From positions 29,730 through 93,729 of the forward strand of contig CACBCS010000005.1 of NCBI GenBank assembly GCA_902537815.1: DNA of 64,000 nucleotides, in the 5' to 3' direction. The notes below the pieces were generated by a model that did not search any database, had not been told where the DNA came from, and saw only the letters and a list, made by a program, of their open reading frames with translations. This DNA comes from an uncultured Pseudohongiella sp. Its GTDB lineage: Bacteria > Pseudomonadota > Gammaproteobacteria > Pseudomonadales > Pseudohongiellaceae. Below, one piece after another: positions 44,123 to 54,181 of the stretch (position 1 is the first letter of the stretch; each line of letters opens with the position of its first letter). Position numbers and translations under genes: made by a program.

Positions 44123-45292
44123 TCAGATGCTGCCGGTTTCCAGTTCAAATAATTGTCTGAGAATCCGCCGCCATTGAATATATTGCTCCGCCATCGTCCC
44201 ACTCAGGCCGTGTACCTGCTCATTCAGTTCGAGGATGGCTGGTGCCAGTTCCTGGTTGAATCCGGCAGCCAGCTCCTGAAATTCCTGCCGGTAGATCTTG
44301 CTCCAGCGGTAGCGGTTGTAACGCTGTGTCATCGTGAGATAGCCGCTGCTGCTGCTGCTGAAGAAATCCCGGCTAACAGGCTCCTGTTCGCGACTGACAA
44401 GTTGCTCCTGCTGATCGTAGGAGTGCCGACGCCACATAATATAGGCCTGCACCATTTCATCGTGCAGGGCGCCGTAATATTCATCAACGGTATCGATGAA
44501 CACATGGTGTCTGATGCGCATATCCGTAACCCGGGCGAGCATCGGATCGTTTTCCGCAGGCAGACTGGCCGGTTCGAGAAGGCCCGCGTCATTGGTCGTG
44601 AGCATGTGTCCGAAGGACTCCGGCGACAGATCGTTTGCGTAGACTAAGGTTGAAACATCCCGAATTGTCTGCAGATCGCTGACAGACAGCTTGTCTCTGA
44701 TGGCCACCAGGTCATTGCCAATATTCTCATAGAGATCCCGGTAAGGCTCCTGATGCTCAGAGGGAATAAAGGGTCTGGAGGGAGTAAATCGAATGTCCTC
44801 TGGGTAATCTGCCAGCATCGCCGCATCCCCGTAGATCGCGCTCAACCAGTTGCGACCTGTGCTGTCTGCTGCGTTGATCTGAAGGGCCAGTTCAGTGCCG
44901 CTGGAGCGGAGGATTTTCCCGCTGATCAGCAAATCCACCGATGGGTCGGCTTCGGGCAGCACCCTCACGGCCCCCCATTGCTGTGACTCGATCAGCACCT
45001 TGCGTAGCAAAAATGGCAGATAACGAACCTCTTTCTCTCGCACTTCCGCAAAAACTCGATCGCCATAGGTTCGCGCTGCGGATTCGTCCTCGTCATTTTC
45101 AAATGCGATGATGCCAATATCTAGCAGCTGATGCTGAGCGGGCTCGACTTCGGCAATGTTGAGACTGACTTCTCCGACCTGCGGATAGGCAACCGGTTCG
45201 ACTGTCGGAGTGCTCAGTGCTGTGCAGGCAGCCAGCGGCAGAAGCAATATGCCAGACAGCCTGCGGACCAGCCAGAAAGGATGCTCAGTCAT
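44123..45292 (-). CDS. Conserved lipoprotein of unknown function
   Basis: A 389-aa lipoprotein (lipobox PLAAC, C23). The N-terminal domain (about residues 45-180) looks like a GNA1162/FlgT-type fold: LDIGIIAFENDEDE, RYLPFLLRKVLIESQQWG, SVDLLISGKIL. The C-terminal half is helical and rich in charged and aromatic residues, with a serine run near 320. It overlaps the next upstream gene by 8 bp, so the two are one unit. Probably acts at the inner face of the outer membrane; role unknown. Confidence 0.72.
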   Translation of the reverse strand: MTEHPFWLVRRLSGILLLPLAACTALSTPTVEPVAYPQVGEVSLNIAEVEPAQHQLLDIGIIAFENDEDESAARTYGDRVFAEVREKEVRYLPFLLRKVLIESQQWGAVRVLPEADPSVDLLISGKILRSSGTELALQINAADSTGRNWLSAIYGDAAMLADYPEDIRFTPSRPFIPSEHQEPYRDLYENIGNDLVAIRDKLSVSDLQTIRDVSTLVYANDLSPESFGHMLTTNDAGLLEPASLPAENDPMLARVTDMRIRHHVFIDTVDEYYGALHDEMVQAYIMWRRHSYDQQEQLVSREQEPVSRDFFSSSSSGYLTMTQRYNRYRWSKIYRQEFQELAAGFNQELAPAILELNEQVHGLSGTMAEQYIQWRRILRQLFELETGSI

Positions 45293-46049
45293 TGGCTAAA
45301 GGGGTAACCTGACTGCACACTCTGCCACGGGTTACGGTAAGCACACAGTTGAGGTTATCAGCGCCGGCATCATAACGATTGAATGCCTGAATCAGGTTGA
45401 AAGGAGCAGAGCCTTTGTGGGAAATGCTGGTCACCAGGCGCAGCTCGTTTCCTGCTGCCGCCACATCGAATCGGTGACTGATCTCAAGCTGATCCGGCAG
45501 GTTGATGATAAAGACAAGCTGTTGACCGTCCCAGCCGCAATATTCCTTGCCATGCTCGCTGGCAAAGGTTTCTCTGAGTCCGTGATCGACTGTGCAGATC
45601 AGGGGCGCTTCTCCGCGGCGCTCGATGCGTACCTCGTTCCGGTCCTGCTCGATATGCATAGTTGTCTGTCTACTGACGTATTCAGCCAATCGGGCAAGAT
45701 TGATAATGCTGGTGCTCCGTCCACCCAGAGAGTTCAGATTCAGATTGCCCAGCGAGGCGCGCGGCAGGTTCCGTACCGTGACCCCCGAGCGCTGTTGCGC
45801 GGCCCGTTCCTGGCGGATCGTCAACAGGCGGTTAAGCTCATCTTCCCAACGGTCGCTCCGGTTGAAGTTTTTCTCCCAATCGCCGGCGAAATTCAAGCGG
45901 ATAGGACGGTCCAGATCAAGCAGCGGCAAAGAATCAGCGCTTCGGTCGGCCTGCGCCTGCACCATTTTCAGTGGCAACAGTCCCAGTGCGATCAGCAGCG
46001 CACAGCGTCGTAAATCTGCGGGTTTGAATTGTCGTGTGTTCCGAGCCAT
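45285..46049 (-). CDS. Exported protein of unknown function
   Basis: A 254-aa protein with a signal peptide (about residues 1-32, ending VQAQA). The mature part is soluble, with a basic helical segment (WEDELNRLLTIRQERAAQQ) and a C-terminal beta-rich part containing two cysteine pairs (LICTVD and KEYCGWD; NCVLT and GRVCSQ). ATG at 46049 chosen over a TTG two codons earlier. It overlaps the lipoprotein gene downstream, suggesting a shared envelope role. Not recognised. Confidence 0.68.
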   Translation of the reverse strand: MARNTRQFKPADLRRCALLIALGLLPLKMVQAQADRSADSLPLLDLDRPIRLNFAGDWEKNFNRSDRWEDELNRLLTIRQERAAQQRSGVTVRNLPRASLGNLNLNSLGGRSTSIINLARLAEYVSRQTTMHIEQDRNEVRIERRGEAPLICTVDHGLRETFASEHGKEYCGWDGQQLVFIINLPDQLEISHRFDVAAAGNELRLVTSISHKGSAPFNLIQAFNRYDAGADNLNCVLTVTRGRVCSQVTPLAND

Positions 46050-46139
46050 AACCAAACTGAACCCTTAGCCGAAACGCTCTCTGCGACTGCGACAACCCGA
46101 GAGATACCGGACTATCCCGGGAGCGCATGCGTGAACAGA

Positions 46140-46168
46140 ATTATTCTTGCGATTCTACTTTAAACCAA
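46140..46168 (-). promoter_or_regulatory. Promoter candidate for the lipoprotein pair
   Basis: Minus strand TTGGTT (46168-46163), 17-bp spacer, AATAAT (46145-46140). It would give an 84-nt leader before the gene starting at 46049. Confidence 0.4.
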
Positions 46169-46268
46169 AATCCTTTTAATTGCCTGCCCGGCAGCATGGA
46201 CAAGTTCGGATCAGGCTTTTATTCTCGAGTCATCCATCTTTCTTTCGCTATCCTATGAGGAGTACGCC

Positions 46269-47129
46269 ATGTTCAGGCATTTTACGCTTCTGGCTCTTTC
46301 AACTCTGGTTTGGTTCGCACCGCAGATGACCCTGGCCCAGCGTGATTTCAGTAACGTTGAAATCATCGCCCATCATGTCGCTGGCAGCGTGTATTACCTG
46401 GAGGGCGCGGGTGGCAACATCGGGCTTTCTGTCGGGGAAGACGGCGTGGTGATGATAGACGACCAGTATGCCCCGCTCACCGACAAGATTCTCGCGGCGA
46501 TTCGTCAGCTTAATCAGGGCGAGATCAGGTTTTTGATCAATACTCATGTGCATGGGGATCATACCGGCGGAAATGAGAATCTCGGGACGATGGGTGTACT
46601 TATCCTGGCCCGCGATGAGGTCAGAGTAAGGCTGGCGGCGCAGTCGCCAGCGGCCGCCCTGCCGGTGTTGACGTACAGTGACGCCATCACCATTCATCTG
46701 AACGGTGAGGAGGTTTACGCCTTCTCGGTTCCTCCTGCGCATACCGACGGCGACACGTTCATTCACTTTACGGAATCCGATGTGATTCACGCGGGTGACG
46801 TGTTCAGAACAACGGCGTTTCCTGTCATTGACACCAATAATGGCGGTAGCCTCGAGGGATCGCTGCAGGCTTTGGGACTGCTGATTGGGGCCGCCGGACC
46901 GGACACCAAGATACTGCCCGGTCATGGCGAGATCTCATCGCGCTTGGATGTCATGGCATTTCGCGACATGATCATTGAGGTCAGCGGCCAGGTTGAAGAC
47001 ATGCTGGAGCAGGGGTTGAGCTATGAAGAGATATCCGCGGCCAATCCGACTGAGGCTTACAATGGCCGATACGGCGATCCGGATCGATTTTTGCGGGCAG
47101 TCTTTACTGAGTTGGGCGGCGAATTCTAA
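46269..47129 (+). CDS. Exported metallo-beta-lactamase-fold hydrolase
   Basis: A 286-aa protein with signal peptide (residues 1-23, ending TLAQ). The binuclear metal site shows NTHVHGDHTGG near residues 91-101, HAGDVF near 176-181 and the last histidine in PGHGEIS near 217-223. Members of this exported subgroup include beta-lactamases, lactonases and glyoxalase-like enzymes; the sequence alone does not say which. The next gene follows after 69 bp in the same direction. Confidence 0.9.
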   Translation: MFRHFTLLALSTLVWFAPQMTLAQRDFSNVEIIAHHVAGSVYYLEGAGGNIGLSVGEDGVVMIDDQYAPLTDKILAAIRQLNQGEIRFLINTHVHGDHTGGNENLGTMGVLILARDEVRVRLAAQSPAAALPVLTYSDAITIHLNGEEVYAFSVPPAHTDGDTFIHFTESDVIHAGDVFRTTAFPVIDTNNGGSLEGSLQALGLLIGAAGPDTKILPGHGEISSRLDVMAFRDMIIEVSGQVEDMLEQGLSYEEISAANPTEAYNGRYGDPDRFLRAVFTELGGEF

Positions 47130-47198
47130 CTGCATGCTCTTGCACCGGGCTGACTGTTAATCGGTACGGGAAACAGATAATTGAGGAGTTGATCAGTG

Positions 47199-48476
47199 AT
47201 GGCAGTAAGAAGATTATCAATCAGAGTGGGGTATTTGGCGCTTTGCCTGACTTGTCTGCTCGCTGCGCAGTCCCGGGCGCAGGAATCCGCGGATGCAGTT
47301 CCGGCAGATCAGGCTTTCGTGAATCGTTTCTGGCAGGCAGACTCTGAAGCATCCAGACTGGCACTGAGTGAAGAACTCCTGTTGAGTCAGCCAGACCCCG
47401 CTGCGCTTTTTGTATTGCTTAAAGCGGGGCCAACCTACTCGGATGAGGTCCCCCTTGGTGAGCACGTGCAGGCGAGAACGAACAACGCCGGGACGGAGTT
47501 TCCATACATGATCAATATTCCCCAGGACTATGATCCGCAGAGGCAATGGCCCGTTGAGTTTGTCCTGCACGGCGGTGTCGGCCGCCCAAAGCCGGCAGCC
47601 GGAGAGAATTTCTGGCAACGAAGCTATGACAGAATAGGTCAGCCGGGACGCATTACTGTTGTGCCACTGGCCTGGTCCGGAGCTGTCTGGTGGCAGGATG
47701 AGCAGGCGGACAGCTTGCTTGCTATTCTCAACAGCCTGAAATCTACCTACAACATAGATGAGAATCAGGTATCCCTGACCGGCATATCCGATGGCGGCAC
47801 GGGCGCCTATTTCTTCGCGTTCAAGCAGCCCACCCAGTGGGCATCTTTTCTTCCCTACATCGGACATCCCGGTGTGTTGCGCAATCCTCAAAGTGGAGGC
47901 GGTTACCGGCTTTATTTCGAAAATCTGATGAATAAACCGCTGTACATTGTGAACGGCGAGAATGACCGCCTGTACCCGGCAGCATCGCTGTCATCATTTA
48001 TCGATATCCTCAAGGACGTCGGCGTTCCCCACACCTGGACTGTCATTGCAGAAGGCGGGCACAACACGGAATGGCTGCCTGATTATCAGGATGAAGTCGA
48101 ACAATTCAAATCCTCGAATCCGAGGAACCCTTTCCCGAGTGTTATTCAGTGGGTTGCAGACCGGACTGACCGCTACAATCGAAATCATTGGATTCAGATT
48201 GACAGAATCAATGAGGATGATCGGCCGGCCCTGTTGCAGGTGGATCGCAGCAACAATCTGATCTCGGTCGAGGCGCGTGGCATCGAGCAATTCAGGCTGT
48301 TGTTGAGCCCAGATTTTATCGATTTTGCCAGGCCTGTCCAGGTCGTGGTGAATGGTGAAAGCCAGTATTATGACACGGTTAAGCAGAGCTCGGAATCACT
48401 GCTCAGATTAGCCTCACGCGATCTGGATCGTTCCATGCTGATCACCGCTGAGCTGAGCATTTCACTGACGGATTAG
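47199..48476 (+). CDS. Exported esterase-like alpha/beta hydrolase
   Basis: About 425 aa with a signal peptide (ending QSRAQE). The alpha/beta hydrolase core has the oxyanion region EFVLHGGVG, the nucleophile elbow LTGISDGGTGA (serine near residue 197) and the catalytic histidine in AEGGHNTEW near 286. The domain resembles feruloyl esterase/polyhydroxybutyrate depolymerase-type hydrolases. A beta-rich C-terminal extension follows. GAGGAG lies 10 bp before ATG 47199; GTG at 47196 is an alternative. Confidence 0.82.
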   Translation: MAVRRLSIRVGYLALCLTCLLAAQSRAQESADAVPADQAFVNRFWQADSEASRLALSEELLLSQPDPAALFVLLKAGPTYSDEVPLGEHVQARTNNAGTEFPYMINIPQDYDPQRQWPVEFVLHGGVGRPKPAAGENFWQRSYDRIGQPGRITVVPLAWSGAVWWQDEQADSLLAILNSLKSTYNIDENQVSLTGISDGGTGAYFFAFKQPTQWASFLPYIGHPGVLRNPQSGGGYRLYFENLMNKPLYIVNGENDRLYPAASLSSFIDILKDVGVPHTWTVIAEGGHNTEWLPDYQDEVEQFKSSNPRNPFPSVIQWVADRTDRYNRNHWIQIDRINEDDRPALLQVDRSNNLISVEARGIEQFRLLLSPDFIDFARPVQVVVNGESQYYDTVKQSSESLLRLASRDLDRSMLITAELSISLTD

Positions 48477-48547
48477 TATGCTGGGTCTTGGTTTCTCAAT
48501 CGTGCGTCACTGATGCGTTCTTTCACCGATAACGGGTAATTGCTGCG

Positions 48548-50722
48548 ATGACTTATGTCCAGAGAGGCGGCCTGAGGGTCGACCCGATTCTTGCAGATTT
48601 TGTTGAGTTTGAGCTGCTGGCCCGTCTCCCGTTGACGCCTGACGTTTTCTGGATAAACGCCGAAGCCCTATTCGAACAGTTTACCCCCCGCAATGCGGCT
48701 TTGCTGGCTCGGCGCCTGAGCCTGCAGGAACAAATTGATGGCTGGCACCGGAAGCACCCCGGTAAGCCTGAACAGGCTGATTATCTGTCCTTCTTATCCC
48801 GTATCGGATACCTGACTGAGCCTGCCGGAGACTTTGTCATTGAAACCGATCACGTAGACCAGGAAATCAGTCTGCAGGCCGGGCCGCAACTGGTGGTCCC
48901 GGTTAAGAACGCCCGCTTTGCCCTGAACGCAGCCAATGCCCGATGGGGCAGCCTGTACGATGCGCTGTATGGAACGGACGCGATTGACGAAGCAGATGGG
49001 TCACAAAAAGGGGGTGCCTACAACCCGATCCGCGGAGCAACGGTCATCGCTTACGCCCGTGCAGTGCTGGATCAGGCCTGTCCGCTGCATTCTGCTTCCC
49101 ATACCGAAGCAGAAGCTTATTATATTGAGCAGGGGGAACTGAGGGTTCGTACACCAAGCGGTGTGACAGCGCTGTGTGATCCCACGCAATTCAGAGGATA
49201 CACGGGGCCCGCTAAAGCGCCGGATGGCATCTTGCTTTGCAACAATAACTTGCATCTGGAAATTCAAATCGATCCCGCATCGGAGATTGGTCGCGAGGAT
49301 TCAGCAGGGATCAAAGATATCGTTCTTGAGGCGGCAGTGACCACGATTCAGGATTGCGAGGACTCGGTTGCTGCAGTGGACGCTGAAGACAAAGTTGAGG
49401 TCTATCGCAACTGTCTCGGACTGATTACCGGCGAACTGGAAGAGACTTTTCAGAAGGGTGGCGTTCAGGTGACCCGGCGTCTCAGGGCCAACCGAATCTA
49501 TCATGCTCCCGACGGTAGCCGGTTTGAGCTTCCCGGTCGGAGTCTGTTGCTGTTCCGTAACGTGGGACATCTGATGCGTAATCCAGCTATTCTCGATAAG
49601 CATGGCTGCGAAGTTTATGAAGGCTTACTCGATGCCGTGATTACTGGCGCGATTGGTGCGATAGATATATTAGGTGAAGGTCCTCTCAGGAATTCTCGAG
49701 CTGGAAGTGTCTATATTGTCAAACCAAAAATGCACGGCCCGGAAGAAGTCAGATTTGCCTGCGATGTGTTTGCGGCAGTGGAAACGCTGCTGGGGCTTGA
49801 GCAGGGACGAATAAAACTGGGAATCATGGACGAGGAGCGCCGCACGACGGTGTCGCTGAAAGCCTGTATCAGGGAAGCAAAAAATCGTGTGGTTTTCATC
49901 AACACCGGGTTTCTCGATCGCACGGGAGATGAAATACACACAGCGATGGAGGCCGGGCCGATGGTGCCCAAGGCAGGCATGAAAGCTTGTGCCTGGATCG
50001 CGGCGTACGAGCAGCACAATGTTCAGACAGGCCTGGCGTGCGGATTTCAGGGTCGCAGTCAGATCGGTAAGGGCATGTGGGCAATGCCGGATTTGATGGC
50101 CGCCATGCTTGAGCAGAAGCAGGCTCATCCCGAGGCCGGTGCCAACACTGCCTGGGTGCCTTCTCCGACAGCAGCCGTACTGCATGCACTGCACTATCAT
50201 CGCGTTGATGTGCACGAAGTGCAGGCGGCACTGACAAACCAGCCCTTCGCTGACAGTGAGGACATTCTCACGCTCCCGCTGCTCAGCGACCCCGGTGCGC
50301 TGACGAATGAGCAGATTCAGCGGGAGCTCGACAATAATGCTCAGAGTATTTTGGGTTACGTAGTGCGCTGGGTCGATCAGGGAATCGGCTGCTCAAAGGT
50401 GCCGGACATCAATAATGTCGGACTGATGGAGGATCGGGCGACGCTGAGAATTTCCTCACAGCACATCGCCAACTGGCTCCGGCATGGAATATGTACTGAA
50501 CTACAGGTAAAGGAAACCTTGCTGCGAATGGCGGCCGTAGTGGATGAGCAAAACTGTCATGACCCACTGTATGAAGCCATGGCTCGGGATCCGGACCGGT
50601 CCATTGCCTTTCAGGCAGCCTGTGATCTGGTGTTTAAAGGGCGTGAACAGCCAAATGGTTACACCGAACCGTTACTGCACCGGGCCCGTCTGGCAAAAAA
50701 GGCAGAAAAACGCCGCTCTTAG
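48548..50722 (+). CDS. glcB: Malate synthase G
   Basis: A 724-aa enzyme of the glyoxylate route: glyoxylate plus acetyl-CoA gives malate. Visible family motifs are [25 protein letters not shown] residues near 258-278 (with the metal and glyoxylate ligands), [13 protein letters not shown] near 392-404 with the catalytic arginine region downstream ([13 protein letters not shown]), and the C-terminal catalytic aspartate segment [17 protein letters not shown] [13 protein letters not shown]. The length matches type G. Its neighbours downstream are a propeller protein and an aldolase that could supply or use C2/C3 acids. Confidence 0.95.
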   Translation: MTYVQRGGLRVDPILADFVEFELLARLPLTPDVFWINAEALFEQFTPRNAALLARRLSLQEQIDGWHRKHPGKPEQADYLSFLSRIGYLTEPAGDFVIETDHVDQEISLQAGPQLVVPVKNARFALNAANARWGSLYDALYGTDAIDEADGSQKGGAYNPIRGATVIAYARAVLDQACPLHSASHTEAEAYYIEQGELRVRTPSGVTALCDPTQFRGYTGPAKAPDGILLCNNNLHLEIQIDPASEIGREDSAGIKDIVLEAAVTTIQDCEDSVAAVDAEDKVEVYRNCLGLITGELEETFQKGGVQVTRRLRANRIYHAPDGSRFELPGRSLLLFRNVGHLMRNPAILDKHGCEVYEGLLDAVITGAIGAIDILGEGPLRNSRAGSVYIVKPKMHGPEEVRFACDVFAAVETLLGLEQGRIKLGIMDEERRTTVSLKACIREAKNRVVFINTGFLDRTGDEIHTAMEAGPMVPKAGMKACAWIAAYEQHNVQTGLACGFQGRSQIGKGMWAMPDLMAAMLEQKQAHPEAGANTAWVPSPTAAVLHALHYHRVDVHEVQAALTNQPFADSEDILTLPLLSDPGALTNEQIQRELDNNAQSILGYVVRWVDQGIGCSKVPDINNVGLMEDRATLRISSQHIANWLRHGICTELQVKETLLRMAAVVDEQNCHDPLYEAMARDPDRSIAFQAACDLVFKGREQPNGYTEPLLHRARLAKKAEKRRS

Positions 50723-50818
50723 GCGGATAATGCGGCGGGCATGCTATACCCCCAGCCGCGAATTTGTCATGATGGCTGGCAGAAGGGAGCAAACAACAAA
50801 AAACAAGAGGTATTCGTT

Positions 50819-51940
50819 ATGGCTCATTTGATCAGACTGACTCTGATGCTGATTGGGGTTACGCTGACCGCGCAGGCGTTGGCGCAGGGCAACGCCCGAG
50901 GGACTATCGGTGACAGTCCCTATACTGTGATCTCGGGGTGGGCAGATCCGTTTCAGGAAGAGGGCTTCGCCTTTGGCGGCAACTCCGGTGTATGGGCAGA
51001 GTCTGAGGACAGAATCATCATTGCCCAACGTGGTGAGACACGCCTGCCTTACCCGGTTCCGGAAAACTTTCCCGGCTACGCCGGCTTTCTGGGTATCAAC
51101 ACCTTGCGAGAAACCAACCGGCGAACCTGGCAGAACTGCCTGTATGTCGTGAACGGTGACGGAGAGGTTCTGGAGATCTGGGACCATCTTGACTATCTTT
51201 GCGAGGGCTCTGATGGCCCCGGGCCGCACCGGGTACGCATCAGTCCCTACGACCCTGAGCAGCGTATCTGGCTGGTCAATGAAACCTTCCACCAGATCTA
51301 TGTGTTGGCTAATGACGGCAGCGAAGTGCTCGCGACTTATGGCGAGAAGCTGGTGCCCGGCAACGATGCGACCCACTTTGGAAGTCCGCAAGATGTGGCC
51401 TTCATGCCTGATGGGCGTATCCTGATCGCAGACGGCCTGGACAATCACCGGGTCATTGTCTACGACAATGACATGAATTATCTGGGTGAGTTCGGAGGTT
51501 ATGGTGACGGCCCGGGCCAGTTCAACACGATTCATGCACTAGGAGTCGGGCCTGAAGGTCGCGTGTTTGTTCTGGACCGTTCCGGCGGAGAAGTGAATCT
51601 GTTCAGGTCGACTGATGACCCGGCGGTGTTTGAGTTTGAGCGTTCCATCGGTTCGCCGCTGACGTTGCCGCTGGACATCATCGTGAATGGAAACGATTTC
51701 TGGATCACCGATCTGGGGCCACTGCGGTTTCTGAACTTTGATTTTGAGGGCAACCTGAAGTACTCCTGGCTCGTGCCTCTCGAGTTGCCGGACGGGTACA
51801 TTGAAGTGCATACCTTCACAGTTGATCCAGCCGGCAACTTGATCGGTGGCGACAATCAGTACGGCCGCTCACAGAAATTTGTGCCAAAGCCGGACGCCGA
51901 TGCAGAATTGCTGATCGAGCCACCCTGGTACCAGCGGTAG
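50819..51940 (+). CDS. Exported NHL-repeat protein
   Basis: A 373-aa protein with signal peptide (residues 1-21, ending ALAQG). NHL blades include FGSPQDVAFMPDGRILIADGLDNHRV, cut here into FGSPQDVAFMPDG and ILIADGLDNHRV, and GPGQFNTIHALGVGPEG. ATG at 50819 chosen for AAGAGG just upstream and because the signal peptide begins there. It lies 96 bp after malate synthase and 57 bp before the aldolase gene, all in the same direction. Likely a periplasmic binding propeller; function unknown. Confidence 0.82.
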   Translation: MAHLIRLTLMLIGVTLTAQALAQGNARGTIGDSPYTVISGWADPFQEEGFAFGGNSGVWAESEDRIIIAQRGETRLPYPVPENFPGYAGFLGINTLRETNRRTWQNCLYVVNGDGEVLEIWDHLDYLCEGSDGPGPHRVRISPYDPEQRIWLVNETFHQIYVLANDGSEVLATYGEKLVPGNDATHFGSPQDVAFMPDGRILIADGLDNHRVIVYDNDMNYLGEFGGYGDGPGQFNTIHALGVGPEGRVFVLDRSGGEVNLFRSTDDPAVFEFERSIGSPLTLPLDIIVNGNDFWITDLGPLRFLNFDFEGNLKYSWLVPLELPDGYIEVHTFTVDPAGNLIGGDNQYGRSQKFVPKPDADAELLIEPPWYQR

Positions 51941-51997
51941 CAGCACCCGGGAAACGGGTTCGCTTGCGGGTTCAGCCTCAGTTGTGGAGCGATGCTG

Positions 51998-52945
51998 ATG
52001 AACAGACTGCCTAAGCCAGTACCGCGCGCCATGCTGTGGCTGGCAGCCGCTTCGCTGTCTCTGTCAGCAGCCGCGCAGGAAGAAACGGTCAGGCTTAATA
52101 AACTGATTGAAATGTTCCAGCGCGGTGAACCGGCATTTGGTCTCTTGTCGTTTGACTACTCGCTCAGCAATGCCAGATCACTTGCTTCGTCCGGACTGGA
52201 TTTTGTGCTGATTGATATGGAGCACGCGCCATTTGATGTCGAGCGTTTACGCGCTTTCCTGCTGGGAATGACGAACAAGCGCGCCATCATGGAAAAGGGC
52301 AGTCTGCAACCGGATGTGGTGCCCTTCGTCAGAATTCCGGCGGCGGGTGGCGCAGATGAGTTGGTCGCCCAAGCCAAACAGGTGCTGGATGTTGGCGCGT
52401 TCGGCGTGATGTTTCCTGCAATACACAACCGCGAACAGGCAGAAATTGCGGTGCGCGCCACGCGTTATCCGCAAATCAATGGTGCGCAGGACTTCGAGCC
52501 GCCCGGTCTTAGAGGGCGCAATCCGTCAAACGCTGTCTGGTACTGGGGCATACGGGACTATCACTCCCGCGCTGATGTCTGGCCTCTGGACGCACAAGGT
52601 GAGCTGCTGGCCATCATGTTTATTGAATCCCCAGAAGGCGTCGCCAACATTGAGGAGATCATTGCGGTCCCCGGAGTAGGCGGAATATTTATCGGCCCGT
52701 CCGATTTAAGCACTTCGATGGGCTACGCCAGTCCGTCAGAACCGGCGGTCGAAGAAGCCATTCAGCAGGTGCTGGCGTCGTGTCTTGCCCATGACGTTCC
52801 TTGCGCGATTACCACCAATGCCCGCACGGTCGAGCAGCGCATCAGTCAGGGCTTCCGGTTTGTCACCGTAGGTCTCGATTCGGGTTTGCCGGCCGACGCG
52901 CGGAGCGCCCTGCAGCTTGGTCGGCAGGCAGCGGAACAGAATTAG
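51998..52945 (+). CDS. HpcH/HpaI-type aldolase with signal peptide
   Basis: About 315 aa. A TIM-barrel class II aldolase: LIDMEHAPFD near residues 68-77 with the conserved glutamate and histidine, PFVRIPA near 110-116, GVMFPAIHN near 133-141, MFIESPEGVANIEEI near 205-219 with the metal-binding glutamate, and FIGPSDLS. The family cleaves 2-oxo-4-hydroxy acids to pyruvate and aldehydes in the cytoplasm. Here a signal peptide precedes the domain (RAMLWLAAASLSLSAAAQE), so it is probably exported, which is unusual. ATG at 51998; another ATG two codons upstream is possible. Its end overlaps the convergent serine hydrolase gene by 4 bp. Confidence 0.86.
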   Translation: MNRLPKPVPRAMLWLAAASLSLSAAAQEETVRLNKLIEMFQRGEPAFGLLSFDYSLSNARSLASSGLDFVLIDMEHAPFDVERLRAFLLGMTNKRAIMEKGSLQPDVVPFVRIPAAGGADELVAQAKQVLDVGAFGVMFPAIHNREQAEIAVRATRYPQINGAQDFEPPGLRGRNPSNAVWYWGIRDYHSRADVWPLDAQGELLAIMFIESPEGVANIEEIIAVPGVGGIFIGPSDLSTSMGYASPSEPAVEEAIQQVLASCLAHDVPCAITTNARTVEQRISQGFRFVTVGLDSGLPADARSALQLGRQAAEQN

Positions 52946-54075
52946 CCTCCCGCTGGCCTCTTACTTGTAATCAGTGCGCGACCGAGCTCTGCCAGAAATG
53001 GCACGCCCAGCTCCTCATATTCGTACTCGTCATCATTGAAGGTCTGATTGGCATTGACGTGGATACTCGCGCTGATGATGAACTCTCTTCCCGACTGCGC
53101 ATCCCGGATATAGGCGGTGTCCGTCAGATAACCATAGGCCCAGCCGGATTTATTGGCGATTTTGAGGTGCGGCGGCGCAGGGTCAACAGAATCCCCCAGA
53201 ATCAAAAACTTCCCGTATCCGTCAGGATACTGTTGTGGATCAAAACCGGTTTCGCGTGGATATCGCTGCATGATGCTGAGTACAAACTGGCGCTGCGCTT
53301 CAGAAAGGCTGAAGCGCTGGGCAGGTGTAAAGCATTCCGGCAAGACTAGTCGGGTCAGCATGCTGTGCAGCGTTCGCAGCGGCAGGAAATTTTTCTCGCT
53401 AAAATCAAAAGGCGCTTCGATTCTCGAGCCGTTTTCGTAATAGGCGATGCCCTTTCCCAGACCCGCAACATTCGGAATGACTATGGGCCGACTCACTGTG
53501 GCCCCGACTCTGATTGGCGCGCCCGTTTCCTGAGAAAAATAGAGCGATTTGGTAGTCAGAGCGTCTGATTCGGGCACTGACAGGCGATGGGAGATTCTAG
53601 CGTTGAGGCGTTTATCTGCCAGTCTGGAGTTAATGTCGTCCTTGCCGAGAAATTCGAACAGCCGATTGTAGGCGTCGTTATCGCTGATTACGAACAGCTT
53701 AATCAATTCGTTAGTCACGCTGGTGCCGACGTTCTCGCTCTCCACAACAAAGCGGCTGTAGCGATCAATGCGCGGATCTTCAAGCAGGCGTTCCAGTGCC
53801 AGCAGCGCTACCGGAAACTTCACTGTGCTTGCGGGATAGTGATAGCGCCCGTCGGCAACCTCAAATTCGTCTTCGATCAGCTCGATTTGGCCATCACTAC
53901 CGTGAATAATTTCGGTAAAGAGTATCTGCACCTCGTGAGCATCGGGATTATCCATTACCGCTCGGATTTGTGGTGCATTGGAGCGCAGTACTCGCTGAAT
54001 AGGCCCGGCCTGACTGCATCCGGCGAACCAGCAGAAGCAAAAAGTGACCGTCATGAGCTGCGCAAGCGGGTTCAT
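52942..54075 (-). CDS. Class A beta-lactamase-like serine hydrolase, lipoprotein
   Basis: A 377-aa lipoprotein (lipobox FAGC, C20). Penicillin-recognising motifs are present: S83-T-V-K86 in YPASTVKFP, S131-D-N133 in ISDNDAYN and KSG in IANKSGWAYG near residue 315. The protein is about 90 residues longer than usual class A beta-lactamases, with extra loops between the SDN and KSG boxes, so it may be a carboxypeptidase or esterase rather than a resistance enzyme. It faces the periplasm. It is divergent from the osmoprotectant transporter. Confidence 0.85.
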   Translation of the reverse strand: MNPLAQLMTVTFCFCWFAGCSQAGPIQRVLRSNAPQIRAVMDNPDAHEVQILFTEIIHGSDGQIELIEDEFEVADGRYHYPASTVKFPVALLALERLLEDPRIDRYSRFVVESENVGTSVTNELIKLFVISDNDAYNRLFEFLGKDDINSRLADKRLNARISHRLSVPESDALTTKSLYFSQETGAPIRVGATVSRPIVIPNVAGLGKGIAYYENGSRIEAPFDFSEKNFLPLRTLHSMLTRLVLPECFTPAQRFSLSEAQRQFVLSIMQRYPRETGFDPQQYPDGYGKFLILGDSVDPAPPHLKIANKSGWAYGYLTDTAYIRDAQSGREFIISASIHVNANQTFNDDEYEYEELGVPFLAELGRALITSKRPAGG

Positions 54076-54181
54076 CAGTGTTGATCTGCCTGAATGCGTG
54101 ACTACGAATTGATGGGCGACGCGCAGTTATCCGGTGCTGTCGCGGGACAGCCTACGGCTGGCTTGTTAGTATGACGGAGCC

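Noticed and set aside
52942..54075. Serine hydrolase as an antibiotic-resistance gene
   Set aside because: The three active-site boxes are present, but the protein is much longer than class A enzymes and lies in an ordinary chromosomal context.
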